A DNA stretch of 64,000 nt from Agapanthus africanus (Eukaryota; Streptophyta; Magnoliopsida; Asparagales; Amaryllidaceae), in contig JASDDO010000026.1 in the NCBI GenBank assembly GCA_030015575.1, forward strand, positions 190,551,739-190,615,738. Direction: 5' to 3'. Positions 33,400-46,565 of this stretch are shown here, in pieces. Position numbers and translations under genes: made by a program. The notes under the pieces are model-generated. The model was given only the letters and a program-made list of their open reading frames with translations. It ran no database searches and was not told the origin of the DNA. Position 1 is the first letter of the stretch, and every line of letters starts with the position of its first letter.

Positions 33400-36221
33400 A
33401 ACAGCGCACGCTGAGTGTTTTCTTCTCTCTCTCCTGGTAGCGACCATATCACGCCTTAATCAAGATAATAATATGGATGTATTGACCGAACCCGCTTGTT
33501 ATACTGAGCTGGGGAACGTTGGTCCCGCTCCAACTTATAATTGTTATAAGACAGAGCAGGAAATTGGGGAATACCAGAATTCCTATGCCGCCCAAACGAA
33601 GAAAGTGCATATGATGCATCTCCTTCGGGTGTGTTCATTACAAAGAACTGTTTCTCAGTATCCTTTGCATCCTGGGTATATGATACCGGATCAGGATCCC
33701 AGATATGTAATCTGTTACATAGGGCTACAAAAAGGTAGAAAAACTGAGAACGGGTGATAAGTTTCATGAGACAGAAAACGGGGCAAGTGTTGCAGCCAAG
33801 TCTGTTGGTCACTGTCACCCTGTATTACGAATACATTGATTCTGAACAAATGCTATTAGATACCGAACCTGATATACAAAATCATATCAGTCTCTTTATT
33901 AGTAAAGAAAGGATATAATTTTGTATTGATGGATAATGTTTTGAACACTTCCTATATCAAAAGTTGATCGGTTCAGGCACGCTATCTAAAAGCGTTAACG
34001 TTCTAAATCAAACTACAGTTCCTAGTATACTGAACACACACAAGAAGAAGAGTTCAGAAATGAACGAATTCTTCTTGAGTCATTGTAGACTAGGTCATAT
34101 CAATGCGACCCGACTGGCTGAAGTTACATTTAGATGTATATTTAAATCAGTTTGAATTTACATCTTGTGAAACTTGCCAGTCATGTCACAAAAATAATAT
34201 GACCATAGCTCTGTTTATTGGAAACAGAGAAAGAGTTAATGAACTCTTGGGACTGATGCATGATGATGTATGTAAGGTCTCCTGTCTACACATGCCAGGA
34301 CTTGTTCTTTATACTTCATTATATTCTCTGATAATCTCTCAAGATTCAGTCGTATGTTCCTGTTGAAACATAAGTCCGAAGCTTTTGAGGTATTCACAGA
34401 ATATAAGTTGGAAGTAGAGAACCAAAATACGGGTATAAGTATTATGTCCTATGATGAGATCAGGGAGGAGAATACTTGTGCATGGCATTCCTGGACCATT
34501 CTAAAGGAGAATGAGATTCTCTCTCCGTATTACTCCTCTGAATACACCACAGCACAGCGGTGTATCAGGGCAGGGCAATCACACAATATTAGATATGGTA
34601 TGCTCTGTGATGAGTATTACTGAGTTACCTATTTCCTTTTTGGGTGTTATGCGCTTGAGAAGCTGCATACTTATTGAATTAGGTTCGAATCAAATCACTG
34701 CCTACCATTCCATATGAGATATGGTATGGAAAGAGCCTATCTCTTAAGTTAAGATTTGGGATTGTCCAGCCTATGTCAAAAGCAAAATCCGGACAAGATC
34801 GAGGCAAGATCAGTTCTGTAGAACTGGAAAGGTTCCAGCTGTACAAAACTGCTAATGATTTGACAGAACTAAAGAATTCAATAGTTCCCGACGAACCTCA
34901 GCCTCTCCGCCGATCTAGTAGGGTTCCTCACCCACCTGAGAGATACCTTGGTTTCTCGATGACAGTGGGAGCATGGAATACATCATAAGATGATGACCCA
35001 ACTAGATTCGAGCAGGCCATCAAGAGTAGGGACTCTGTAAGAATGGCTGGATGCTTAGCAATCTGAGATGGAATCCATATACACCAACAAAGTATGGACT
35101 TTGGTTGCGATATCTGAAGGGTTAAATCCCCATCAGGAGCAAGTATATCTTAAGAAGATTACTTGGTGTAGATGGACAAGTTGAGACTTTCAAAGATAGA
35201 CTTGTTAAAGGTTTTCGTCATCAACCAGGCACGGATAATGATGAAACCTTTTCCAGGGACTATGTTTAAATCCATCCAGATCCTACTTGCCACGGCTACA
35301 TACCATGACTACGATATCTGGTGGTTGGGTGCCATGACTACTTTTCTAAATAATTGATTTAGAAGAGAACGTCTATAAGAACACAGCCAGAGGGCCTCGT
35401 AGTCAGTGGGGGCAGCGGAAACGTGTGCGAGATGCTTTATAGGATAAAGCAGGCATCGCGGAGTTGGAACATCTGTTTTGATGGATTTGTCAAAGAAGTT
35501 GACATCATCAAAATGGTAGATGAACCTTGTATAAACAAAAAGGTAGTAGGGAGTATGGTGACGATCCTCGTAGAATACGTGGATGATATACTCATGTTAA
35601 GGAAGGAGTTTCCTATGCTACGCTCGATCAATCTCCGCTTATCACAATGATTTTCCATATAGAATCAAAGTGATACATACTAAATCCTAAGCTTTGGATC
35701 TATGAGATAGATCTAATTAGATGTTAGGATACTCACTAGTTGTAGTGAGATGGTATCAATCGATCCTGGGGAGAATCACTGGAAGGGTTCCAGAGTGATA
35801 AAGACGACTGAATGTCAGTCACAGGCATTGTCTTTACCCTCAGTAAAGGGACGGTATGTTGGAAGAGTTCCAAGCTAGATACCGTGGCAAACTAGACGAT
35901 AAAGGCTGGTAACATCGCTATTGAAGATACTGCCAAAGAGGAAGTTTGGGTGTATATTGGTTCATAAGATGAACTAGGTTCCTGCCATTGTATGACAATG
36001 GAAGTGTGGCTTTGGCCCTGGAACCCTGGTCCCATCAGTGACCCAGAAAAATTCTGAGGAAGCATCACCTGATCATGGAGATAGTTGATCTCCGGGGTGA
36101 TCGAGGTTAAGGAGAGTAGACTCAGAGGACAACACGGCGGATCCACTCACGAAGGCCTTTTTCCCAAAGAGAGACTTTTAGGGGAAGGTTGAGTATGTGA
36201 TACTGCAACCACTACTACAGA
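33400..36221 (+). pseudogene. E pol region (fossil Copia), heavily broken
   Basis: Copia pol order is recognisable in pieces: a protease-like stretch near 33650, the pre-integrase [12 protein letters not shown] near 34080, an integrase core near 34350-34620, RRSSRVPHPPERYLGF near 34910, RT segments near 35200-35600 with YVDDILML, and an RNase H tail near 35820-36160. Many breaks (well over ten) interrupt it. The closest better-preserved relative is C's pol. Confidence 0.8.
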
Positions 36222-36244
36222 TGGCCCTAGTGCAAGTGGGAGAT
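36222..36244 (+). other. Polypurine tract of E
   Basis: CAAGTGGGAGAT directly precedes the 3' LTR start TGTTAGTT. Confidence 0.85.
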
Positions 36245-38474
36245 TGTTAGTTATATGTATGCCCTAGAGGCCATTACTGTACATTGGATGCATATTGTAA
36301 TGGATGCTGGGACATATATAGGATGGACTTTCTTGCTCTACATGATAGTACGCTATCTGGTTGCTCTTTATCTTAACGTGTATACTTTTCGTCTCTCTGT
36401 TACATGTTGATAAAGCCCTTAGGATGTGTACTCGACTTCCAGGACTATGATGCAGATCATACTAGCGGGGCCTGGATAGTCCATGAGTACATCCTTGAAA
36501 TGTTCCTAGTCGAGGGAATATCGAGACGGGGCATCGATATTCCAGAGTAGACTAGCGTATATCTTCTCGACCCATGCGATGGGCGATGGATGATCCCATA
36601 TCCATTGGTGTTTGACATCGGAGATGGTATGCTGGTGCTCAGTAGAGACTGGGTACACTGAACGGACTCGCCGAGAACTCCCAGATGGTATTATACCTCA
36701 CGTCAGATGGCAGTTCTCTGGCGACACTAGTACAGCTTAGTCTGTTGACCCGAGATCGTCATAGTGTCTTGTGTGTCTCCCACTGTGCTTTGATTTCCAC
36801 CCTACCACGGCTCTACTGAGTCGTGCAAACAGGTGGTTTTTGGGTACAGTCCCGATTCACATGGAGGCAATGAGTGATAGGAGGGGATTCGTCTCTCCCG
36901 GTATTGGGGGTTGATGTTGCGCAATGCACGACTGGCCATAACAGGAAATCCCTGGCCAGGGTTGCAGTGATATACTGGTAAGAGTTATCAGAAGTTTCAC
37001 GGATGTTATGGACCTCAAGTCGGCATGACTTATCGAGCTACTGGGGTCTGACGTTTACCACCCCTAGGCGAGATATGCGACATATCAGACGAACAGACCG
37101 GACTGTACGGTAAGTGTTACTGGTTGGATTCACAGGAGTGTGAGCGGGCTTGCTCGTCGATCTTCTGATCGCTCAATACCCGGGTGGCCGTTACGTTTAG
37201 CAGACCGCTTGCGGCTTGTGGATGTTTGATATGATCATCATCTACTGCCGGCGTATTGACGAGTCTTTAGAGTCCTACACAGAGGTTTCCTGGCTCAAGC
37301 GAAACGAAATAGGAGCGCATATGAGATATGTGCGGGACCGAGAATAATGCGAGTATGTGATACCGTATTTCATTCTCGCGATGTATGTGTCGAATGGTTG
37401 TATGCGATATAACCTAGTTATCGAATCGTAGATTGATTCGATAAACCGATGCATAGGATACTAGTCGGTTATATGCGATATGACCGGATCGTTAAATCAA
37501 GTGTTGATTTAATAATTTAATGTATAATTATATATTTGATATATTACTTTGCATTAACTGGTATCGGTTCACTTAAAATGGATTTTCTCACTCGCATGTG
37601 CGCATTGAATATGCGATATGATTTTGTGCACATGTTTGTATCATGTTTGATGATACATGGTTTTTGGTTAAGTGTATAGAATTAAACAATGGTTAAGATG
37701 ATGATTAGGGTTATGTTTATTCTTTTAGTTATTTGCTTATTCATTTATTCTTTTATTCTTTTAGAAAAAGAAAAAGAAATGAGATAAATGGTGGCATTCT
37801 TTTCATTCATGAAGCTTCATGAATACTTTGACCATGTCACCATTTTTGTCTTCTTTTTAACCCTAACCATTCTCATTAACTCAAGTTAGCTCTCTACACT
37901 TTACCATGGTCATTATTATGATAAGAATTATTATTCTAATATATTCATATTTTCTTATCATAACTTTTTCCTTCTTCTTCTTCCTTTTCTTCAAGTGAAG
38001 AAAACTAGACTTCATCAATGGTGAATTGATGAAATGAGTGAGAAATCCAATTCTAAAGTGAACCCAACTCCTATTTCTTCATCCTCTACCTCTTGCCAAG
38101 TAGTAGAGTGTGTTTCCTTCACAAGTTTTCATGGAAAGGTGAAGGTGGAGCTTGATTTAGCGATGCCTCGACGTAGATCATCTTCGGCATGGACATCGAC
38201 GACCTAGCTCGCCTATTCTCCGACGAAGCTAACGCTAGAGCCCGGGAACTCACTTGGACAGCGAGGGGACTTCGTTGCGGAGCTATGGAGGTGAAGCACA
38301 GGATCTACAAAGGTTGTACTTCCGATTACCCATTAGTTAAATTGTTAACTAGTTCTTGTTTCGCCTAGTTTTTCTAGCCAACGATCCGTATTAGGGTTTC
38401 TCGGCACCTTGATTTTCGAAATTGGCATGTTTGATCACTTGTGAGACTCCATTAGAGTGCCTAGGAACCCTACA
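36245..38474 (+). repeat. 3' LTR of E
   Basis: 2230 bp, the partner of 28057-30286 and exactly the same length. Confidence 0.92.
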
Positions 38475-38480
38475 CGTCGT
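38475..38480. other. Target-site duplication of E, right copy (CGTCGT)
   Basis: This matches 28051-28056. LTR-A reads through when the copies are superimposed, confirming E as an insertion into it. Confidence 0.8.
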
Positions 38481-39607
38481 ACGTGCGTAAACACATGTAT
38501 GCGTCCGAACCCTTGTCGTAAAACCATACGACCACTATATCGTTTTGCCTGGAGCACGGAAACTCTCTGTATGGGACTTTAAAGACTGGACACTACGCTG
38601 GCAGTGGGTTTAACCACAGACCACAAGCGGCACTAGCTGTACGTAACGGTCCCCAGGTAGATGTCGATAAGAAGGCCGATGAGGAAACCCATCCGAACTC
38701 CTACTGAGCCTGATGTGACAATCTCCGTACAGTCCGGTCTATTCGTCTAAGGTTATCGCATATCTAGCCTAGGGGGCGGCAAGCTTCAGTCCCCTAATAG
38801 CGGTATAAGTCATGTCGGAGCGTTGCCCATTACACCCTAAGATACTACTGGAACCTACCAGTAAATCTTGCTTACCCTGGCCAGGGACTTTGCGTAATGG
38901 CTCTCTGACACAGCGCGATATCAACTCCCAATACCGGGAGAGACGAATCCTGTCTAACCGCCACTGCCTCCAAGTGCTCAGGACTGCACCCAACTGCTAC
39001 CTGTTTGCATGACTCCTTTGAGCCGTAGTAGGGTAGCAATCTAAGAACAGTAGGACACACTCGAGGCGAAGTAGCAGTGTCAAGTCTGCGGACTATGCTG
39101 TACTCATGTCACCTGGGAACTGTTAATTGACGACGGGTATAATACCAACCAATCAGTTCCCCTGCGAGTCCTGTCTGGTATACCCGTAACATAACGAGCA
39201 CCTGTATATTATCTCCAGTACGACGTACTGATGGCTGTGGGACAGACCATCTCCCCAATTGGGATGAGAAGCGTACACACTAGTCTACTCTGGAGTATCG
39301 ATGCCCAGTCTCGATAATCCTATGACTAGGGACAAGTATAGGATGTTGCTTATAGACTACCCAGCCCCCACTAGTGTGACTGCCATCACAATGCTGGTAA
39401 TCAAGCAAAGATCCCATGGGCTCTACTAATATGTCTAAGTGATACGTTAAAAGAAACATATGCACATTTTAAAGTAGACACAAACCAAGGAGCATACTAC
39501 TGTTTTTACCAAGACTGACAATACAACTGTGAATATCCCAAGCTTCCATTAAGTAATATACATGCTAGTATGATACAATAATGGCCCCTAGGGTATATAC
39601 ACTAACA
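38475..39607 (-). repeat. 3' LTR of A, right piece
   Basis: LTR-A continues after E, starting with the E duplication CGTCGT and ending ACTAACA next to the polypurine tract. With 27241-28056 it totals about 1.95 kb, close to LTR-G. Confidence 0.78.
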
Positions 39608-39625
39608 ATCTCCCACTTGCACTAG
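39608..39625 (-). other. Polypurine tract of A
   Basis: On the minus strand, GTGCAAGTGGGAGAT directly precedes the LTR start TGTTAGTG. The same motif is seen at E and C. Confidence 0.8.
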
Positions 39626-40905
39626 GGCCATGAGCTGGCATATCGTAGACCTATCATCTCGAATAGCCTCTCGAACTGCGTCTGAGGAATGGCCTTTGTG
39701 AATGGATCAGCAATGTTATTCTCCGTCTCTACTCTCTTCACCTCGATCTCTCGACGATCTACGATCTCCCTGATCAGGTGATACCGCCTTAAGATGTGTC
39801 TGGACTTCTGATGGGACCTGGGTTCCTTCACTAAAGCTATAGCGCCGTTGTTGTCACAATACAGAGGTATTCGACCAACACTGGTAGGAACCACCTGAAG
39901 TTCTATGAGGAACTTCTTCATCCAGACAGCTTCTTTTGCGGCATCGCAAGCAGCTATGTACTCCGCTTCCATTGTTGAGTCAGCAACGGTCTCCTGCTTG
40001 GAACTCTTCCAACAGACCGCCCCTCCATTGAGAGTAAAGACATAACCCGACATGGACTTGGAGTCATCCTTATCACCCTGGAAGCCGATGTCGGCAAAGG
40101 CCTCCATCTGGAGGCCTTTTCCGTCATACACCAAGAACATCTCCTTAGTCCTCCTTAGGTACTTGAGAATGTTCTTTACTGCCATCCAGTGATTCTCCCC
40201 TGGGTTTTCCTGATACCGGCTTACAACGCTCAATGCGTCTGCTACATCTGGTCCGGTACATAATATCGCATACATTATAGAGCCTACCGCAGAAGCGTAG
40301 GGTATAATCGACATGCGATCCCTTTCCAAATCAGTCTTGGGAGACATCTCTTTGGAGAGGGTGATTCCGTGACAAGCCGGTAGGTTACCGCGCTTAGAAT
40401 CATCCATTTTGAATCTCTTCACTATGGTGTCTATGTACCTGGACTGCGAAAGTCCCAACATCCTTTTTGATCTATCACAATAGATCCGGATCCCCAGAAT
40501 GTAGGTGGCATCACCCAGGTCTTTCATGAAGAATTTCTGTGATAAGAATATTTTGACTGACTGTAACTTAGGAATATCATTTCCTATTAGGAGAATGCCA
40601 TCCATGTACAAGACGAGGAATACTACAGCTCTCACTACAATCTTACTGTATATGCATGGTTCATCTGGATTTTTGATAAAGTCGAATTCTTTAAGGGCAT
40701 CATAAACACAGATGTTCCAACTCCGCGATACATGCTTTAGTCCATAAATGGACTTAAGCAGTTTGCATACTTTACCGCTGCTCCTATTCTGAATGAATCC
40801 CTCTGGCTGATCCATATAGACGCTTTCTTCCAAATTACCATTTAGAAAAGCCGTCTTTACGTCCGTCTGCCAGATCTCATAATCGTGGAAGGCAGCAATA
40901 GCAAG
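39622..40905 (-). pseudogene. A pol: RT C-terminal part and RNase H (fossil Copia)
   Basis: Long minus-strand coding similarity to Copia RT and RNase H. Motifs include DVKTAFLNGNLEE near 40850, KLLKSIYGLKH near 40750, LLIGNDIPKL near 40590 and SMSGYVFTLNGG near 40050. KQETVADSTMEAEYIA lies near 39980, and the end SHILRRYH-like tail with HLIREIVDRREIEV is near 39770. The RT is cut on its N-terminal side by B, and the matching upstream part resumes at 62165. Confidence 0.85.
40901..40905. other. Target-site duplication of B, left copy (GCAAG)
   Basis: GCAAG lies in A's RT region directly before the LTR-B end TGTAGGG. It recurs at 62165-62169. Confidence 0.88.
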
Positions 40906-41272
40906 TGTAGGGTTACTAGGCACACTCAAGAGGTTCCACAAGGTATCAACCATGCCAAAATCAAATTTTTCTTGTGCCGAGAAACCCTAATGCTAGATCG
41001 TTAACTAGAGGTAAGGCGAAAACCATACAAGTAAACAACTTTACTAGAAAGTGAAAGTGACTACAACCTTTGTAGATCCGGTCCTCCACCTCTTTAGCTC
41101 CGTGATGACGTCCCTCCACTGCGATCATCGGATCCCGGACTCTAGCGATGGTTTCGTCGGAGAAACGAGCGGGTTAGGTCGTTAACTTCGATGCCGAAGA
41201 TGATCTACGTCGAGGCGACTCAAACTCAAGCTCCATCTTCACTTGGTCATGAACCTTGTGAAGAAAACGCCC

Positions 41273-41277
41273 TATAC
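41273..41277. other. Target-site duplication of C, left copy (TATAC)
   Basis: TATAC directly precedes the C end TGTAGGG and matches 61479-61483. Confidence 0.9.
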
Positions 41278-43026
41278 TGTAGGGTTCCTAGGCACACTAT
41301 AGAGGTCTCACAAGGCATCAACCATGCCAATTTCAAATTTTATGGGTGCCGAGAAACCCTAATACGGATCGTTGACTAGAAATTTAGGCGATAAACGAAA
41401 CTAGTTAACAACTTAACTAAAGGAGAGAGGCTACAACCTTTGTAGATCCAGTTCTCTACTTCCTTAGCTCCACGTAGGCGTCCTCTCGCTGTCCATCTCG
41501 AATCCCGAACTCAAACGTCGGCTTCATCGGAGAATTGGGCGGACTAGGTCGTCGGCTTCGTGCCGAAGATGATCTACGTCGAGGTTTCACAAGTTCAAGC
41601 TCCGACTTCACCAAGTTGTGAAACTTGTGAAGAAAACACCCAAAACAACTTGGGAAGAGGTAGAGGGTGAGGAAATAGGAGGTGGGTTCACTTTAGAATT
41701 GGATTTCTCACACTTTTGCTCAAGATGCCATTGTTGAAGACAAGGTTTTTCTTGAAGAAGAAGAAGGAGAAGAAGAAAGAATATGATAAGTTTCTTATTT
41801 AAAAAAGAAACTAATATGAATACTTATCATATACTAACCATGGTCAAGTGTAGAGATTAAACTAAGGTTAGGGTTAAGGATGAGATAAGGATGGTGGACT
41901 TTGTCAAAGCTTCAAGAAGCTTCAACATAGAAACAAAATAAGCCACCATTCTTAATAATATCCATAATGAATAAATAAATAAATAACTAAGTAAATAATC
42001 AAAACCCTAACCATTATACATGTAACCATGGTTTAATCTTTACACAAACCTAAGTGAGCAAGTATCATCAAACATGATACAAACAAGTGCACAAAAAAAT
42101 ATATCACATATACAATGTGCATCAAGTGAGAAAAATCCTTTTAAAATGAACCAATACTAGTTAATGCAAAATAATATATCAAATATATAATTATACATTA
42201 AATCATTAAATCAACACTTGATTTAACGATCCGGTCATATCGCATATAACCGACTAGTATCCAATGTATCGGCTTATCGAATCAATCCTTGATTCGATAT
42301 CTAGGTTATATCCCATATAATCAATCGATACATTCATCGCGAGAATGAAATACGGTATCACATACACGCATTATTCTCGCTCCTGCACATATCTCATATG
42401 CGCTCCTATTTCATTTCGCTTGAGCCAGGAAACCTCTGTGTAGGACTCTAAAGACTCGTCAATACGCCGGTAGCAGATGATGATCATATCAAGCACCCAC
42501 AAGCCGCAAGCGGTCTGCTAAACGTAACGGCCATCCGAGTATTGAACGATCAGAAGATCGACGAGCTAGCCCGCTCACACTCCTGTGAATCCAACCAGTA
42601 ACACTTACCGTACAGTCCGGTCTGTTCGTCTGATATGTCGCATATCAAGTCTAGGGGTGGTATACGTCAGACCCCATTAACCGATAAGTCGTGCCGATGT
42701 GAGGCTTATAACGGGTCGAGAAACTACTGGTAACACTTACCAGCAAATCTCAGATCAGCCCTGGCCAGGGACTTCCCTGTTACGGCCAATCGAGCACAGC
42801 GCAACATCAACCCCCAATACCGGGAGAGACGAAACCCCTCCTATCGCTCATTGCCTCCATGTGACTCGGGACTGTACCCAAAGACCACCGTTTTGCACGC
42901 CCTCATGGACGTGGTAAGGTGGAGATCAAAGAACAGTGGGAATCACACAAGACACTATGACGATCTCGGGTCTACAGACTAACCTGTATAAGTGTCACCT
43001 GAGAACTGCCATCTGACGTGAGGTTA
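41278..43026 (-). repeat. 3' LTR of C, left piece
   Basis: LTR from TGTAGGGTTCC on the + strand up to the D insertion. It aligns with 59469 onward and carries the 0.2-kb stretch lacking in the other LTR. Confidence 0.9.
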
Positions 43027-46000
43027 TGTCACGACCCGAAAGTACGGAACGTGACCGGCACTTAGATTACGAAGCGTCTAGAGGCGCCACGTAACCTAAG
43101 TAAGCCGAAGCCCAGAAATCTAAACCATAAAAGAAGAAGAAGAAGAAAAAAGAAAACAAGTTTAAAAGCATCCGCAAATTTTCTCAAAAATTTCGGCAGA
43201 GTCTCCTCTGTAAAAACTGGCCCCCAAACGGGTACAACAAGTATAATATAAATAAACAATAAACAGCATCCCCAAACGGGTGCTAGCTCAACGCCAACAG
43301 GCGGAAACAACCACAACAAACACAATAATATACAACGCCAAAGGGTGAGGCTCAAAACTCAAAAGAAAACAAAACCACCAGATCAGAATAATACATGCGC
43401 GACTCTAAGGTCGAAATAAAAGACTGGTCCAATAAACTTATCAAGTAATACAAGTATGGTTGATGGAGCTTACTAGATACAAATGAATGAATAAATGTAC
43501 AATGGTGGTTCGGATACAAGTGAACCAACCTACCGTGCAAATCACCCTGAAGAAAAGATGTGCCAACAAGCTGCCACGGAAACCTGTACATCGAACCAGA
43601 AATAAAATTTGGCACAACGGGGGTGAGTTGCCAACTCGTGAGTAGAAGACATCTACGAAAAGAAATCGAATGCACGACGCTATCCTAGGTCATAATAATA
43701 CACTATAATATCCCAATCATCTAGTAATAGCAGGGTAAAACTACGTGTAAGTGCAGATACTCCGTGCTTGTGTCAGTGCCTCATATAATACTATGTCATA
43801 TGAAATTAAATGCATGCACCATGAATGTAAAGTAACAAATCCTGAAATCCAGATATATATGTATAAGAAATCTTTAGCTGTTATCATAGTAAAATGTGTA
43901 TAAGAATCTGAAATCTCAACAATGAAATCCATCGAAATCCGTGTCAAGCGTCGACACAACACATGTAATCTCAAGTCTCAATATCTCGGGCTCCGTCAGT
44001 CCGGATCGGCCCATATCATCAAATCTCAAGACAACGGTCGGTATCCTCCGGATATCCGCCGCGCCAGACATCACCGGTAGGTAGCCTTCCCCTGCCAGGC
44101 TCATCGTCTACAACTCGATCTTCTTGTCCCGGGGTACCATACCGGGCCCACCATGTACCCGAGACGGTTCATCCACTCCTCGAATCGGGTCTCGAAATCC
44201 AACAGAAAATATGAAATCTCATGGTGGACGACACATACATCACGAGAAAACCGCATCTTATGTTTTTAAAAAGAGAGGAGGAGGAGAGAGAGAAGTTTTT
44301 TACATATTCTTGCGGTTTTCCCCAAAATCCAGAAATCTCATAGAAATCCAAATCTCAAAATCAGGAGTAACTATATGATAAGTGTCGGCATATACCCATA
44401 ATACTGCATGATAACATGAAAATATGAATGCATGAATGTCTAAGTAATAAATATCATGTCTATACTAACATCAGAGAATAATCACAATATTATATCGGTC
44501 TAGTTGTTAACTGATTCTATCCATAAAAGACAATATGATCTAAAGTGTACGTGACAAAGCAATTACCGATGATGACGTGTGTGAGCCGGCAAATAAGTGT
44601 GCGTGGAATATGCGCATCATCGGTAATGGTGCCGGTGTCCTAATAGGTAAAGTTTATACTGATTATAGCAACATATGTAAGAACATGCAACGTTATGATT
44701 ACAATGTGAAAGTAAAGACGGATGTGTGTTATCCACTCATTTGATATACAATTACCACTGCCACTATACGACTCGAACCTAACGTAGTGTCCATCTAACC
44801 CTCCCTAAGGAAAACTAAACCTAAGAACTGGTCGATAGAAGTATACCTAAAGCCTGAGTCCATATCTCTAATAGTCGGCGATCCTGCCTCAATAGCGTCA
44901 CGTACATAGTACGACTTCCTCAAATCAAGAGTGCGGATCAATCATCACATCTATGCCTCGTACGGTAAAATCCATCGTACGGCATCCCAATATCGGGATA
45001 CGGGTCAAATATCACCTACGTGTCTCATTATTCGAATAATATCATCATCAACACATGTCATGATCGAGGTGCTATGCTGTAATCGCATACATCAATTATA
45101 TAACATTGCCATCATAAATATACCTCATTAATTTATCCGCAGAAATAGCATGTCATATGTATCATGTTGTGATCGAGTCATACTGATATCATATCGTCAT
45201 CAAGTCACACCTATATGATATCGACATCAGGTCACACCTATATGATGTCGTAATCAATTCATACATATATCATATCGTGATCAGTCACAAGTTACAGTTT
45301 GGGTTCTATTTTAGAGTCCCATGTACCTCAATATCATCACTACCCATTATAATTTAGGTATACCTGTTCATTATCTCATTCTCTAATGATCCGCTAACAC
45401 TTTAATACGACTGTATAGTCAAGAATCACGGCATCAAGCCCAGTTATCCTGTTTCATTCCCGTGTATCAATGTATCCCACATACGTGTTGTATATATCTA
45501 TATATATACCTATACCTACTCCTATATATATATACACATACCCGTATACACCATGTCGAGTTTCAGTGTGTGCGTGTGTGTGTTTCTACCTGAAACCTAC
45601 GAACCTCTTCCAAGGTATTCATCCTCTGGTATGGTCTTCCTAAATCAGTCTGGTCCAGCCTAGGGTCATTACTAGGGTCCTACTCATTAAGAATCTAGGG
45701 TCACATCTGGTTTCCTATTCTACGTTGCGGGGGTGCTAAACGCCATCCACCCGACTTCCCCCCGTAGATATGCATCTACTCACCTGGTCCATGTCTGCCG
45801 AAGACGGTGTCGCCATCATCCTCTTCATTACCCGCAGTCCACGTGAGGGGTACCTAAACGCAAACATATAAATAGTATCGTAAACTGAATCATATACAAA
45901 AGCCAAAACGACGCAAGGAACAAGCATAGGTTAAAACCTATGTCCCGTCCACGCAAAAGAACCAAATATCGCTCGATATCGGCGTACAAACTCCGATGGA

Positions 46001-46529
46001 TCGAGATAAACATCAACAAATAACTCGTAGTTTTAAAACACCTTACTTATATTATAAAACATGATTAAATCCATCGAAACCCTAAAATCCATCAAACCGT
46101 CCAATTTCGTAAAACCCGAAAATACCAATTTACCGTTTTTCATCAAAACTTGACATTTAAATGAAACCAATGGTCATAAAACTCATTAAATAGCATAAAT
46201 AGACTATACAAACAATTACTATATTTTTATTACACAAATTTGTATTAATTTGAAATTTCTAGTTTGCAACCTTTAACAATTTTCAACATTTTTCAAGCAA
46301 AATACCTAAATTCCACCACAAAACATGATTTTGCATGAATTAATATACTAAACTACAATTCATGATGATAATGATATGATGAAACCATGATTATATTTTT
46401 AATTTCATTTATATAGGAATTTCCAAAATCTAGTTTACAAAATACTAGCATTTTATTACTATTTTCCAATCATCAAAGGAAACTAGTGATCAAACTAAGT
46501 TTTTCTTTCCTTTAATATGCTAATATTCT
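43027..46529 (-). repeat. Left palindrome arm (inverted LTR part of D)
   Basis: 3503 bp, the reverse complement of 46566-50068 with about 40 differences by eye (about 1.2%). It represents the 3' three-quarters of the H-type LTR. The conserved LTR block is at 43610-43644. Confidence 0.92.
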
Positions 46530-46565
46530 TATTAAGCTTGTTATCATTAGATGGTAGTTTTAATG
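46530..46565. other. Centre of the D palindrome
   Basis: 36 unpaired bases between the arms. They read as + strand LTR sequence continuous with the right arm and resemble H near 15270-15320, so the junction lies at the left edge of the centre. Confidence 0.85.

Larger units (their letters stand above)
30301..33400 (+). other. Long leader of E without recognisable gag
   Basis: About 3.1 kb between primer site and pol, homologous along its length to C (minus strand, 56650-59455) and from about 31850 to F. It holds a GC-rich hairpin (30485-30531), the block shared with Tekay elements (30822-31073), a stem CCGTTAG/CTAACGG at 32223-32245, the twofold cassette (32421-32659) and the three-hairpin cluster (32796-33003). 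No CCHC knuckle or capsid-like segment is visible. Confidence 0.75.
28057..38474 (+). mobile_element. Element E: young Copia element with long broken pol
   Basis: A full-length + strand Copia element of 10,418 bp. Both LTRs are 2230 bp and differ at about 27 sites by eye (about 1.2%, less than half a million years at 1.3e-8). The primer site, a leader of about 3.1 kb, decayed pol and a polypurine tract are all in place. The pol is broken in many places, far more than expected from its young LTRs, which suggests that the parent was already defective and was copied with borrowed proteins. Confidence 0.9.
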
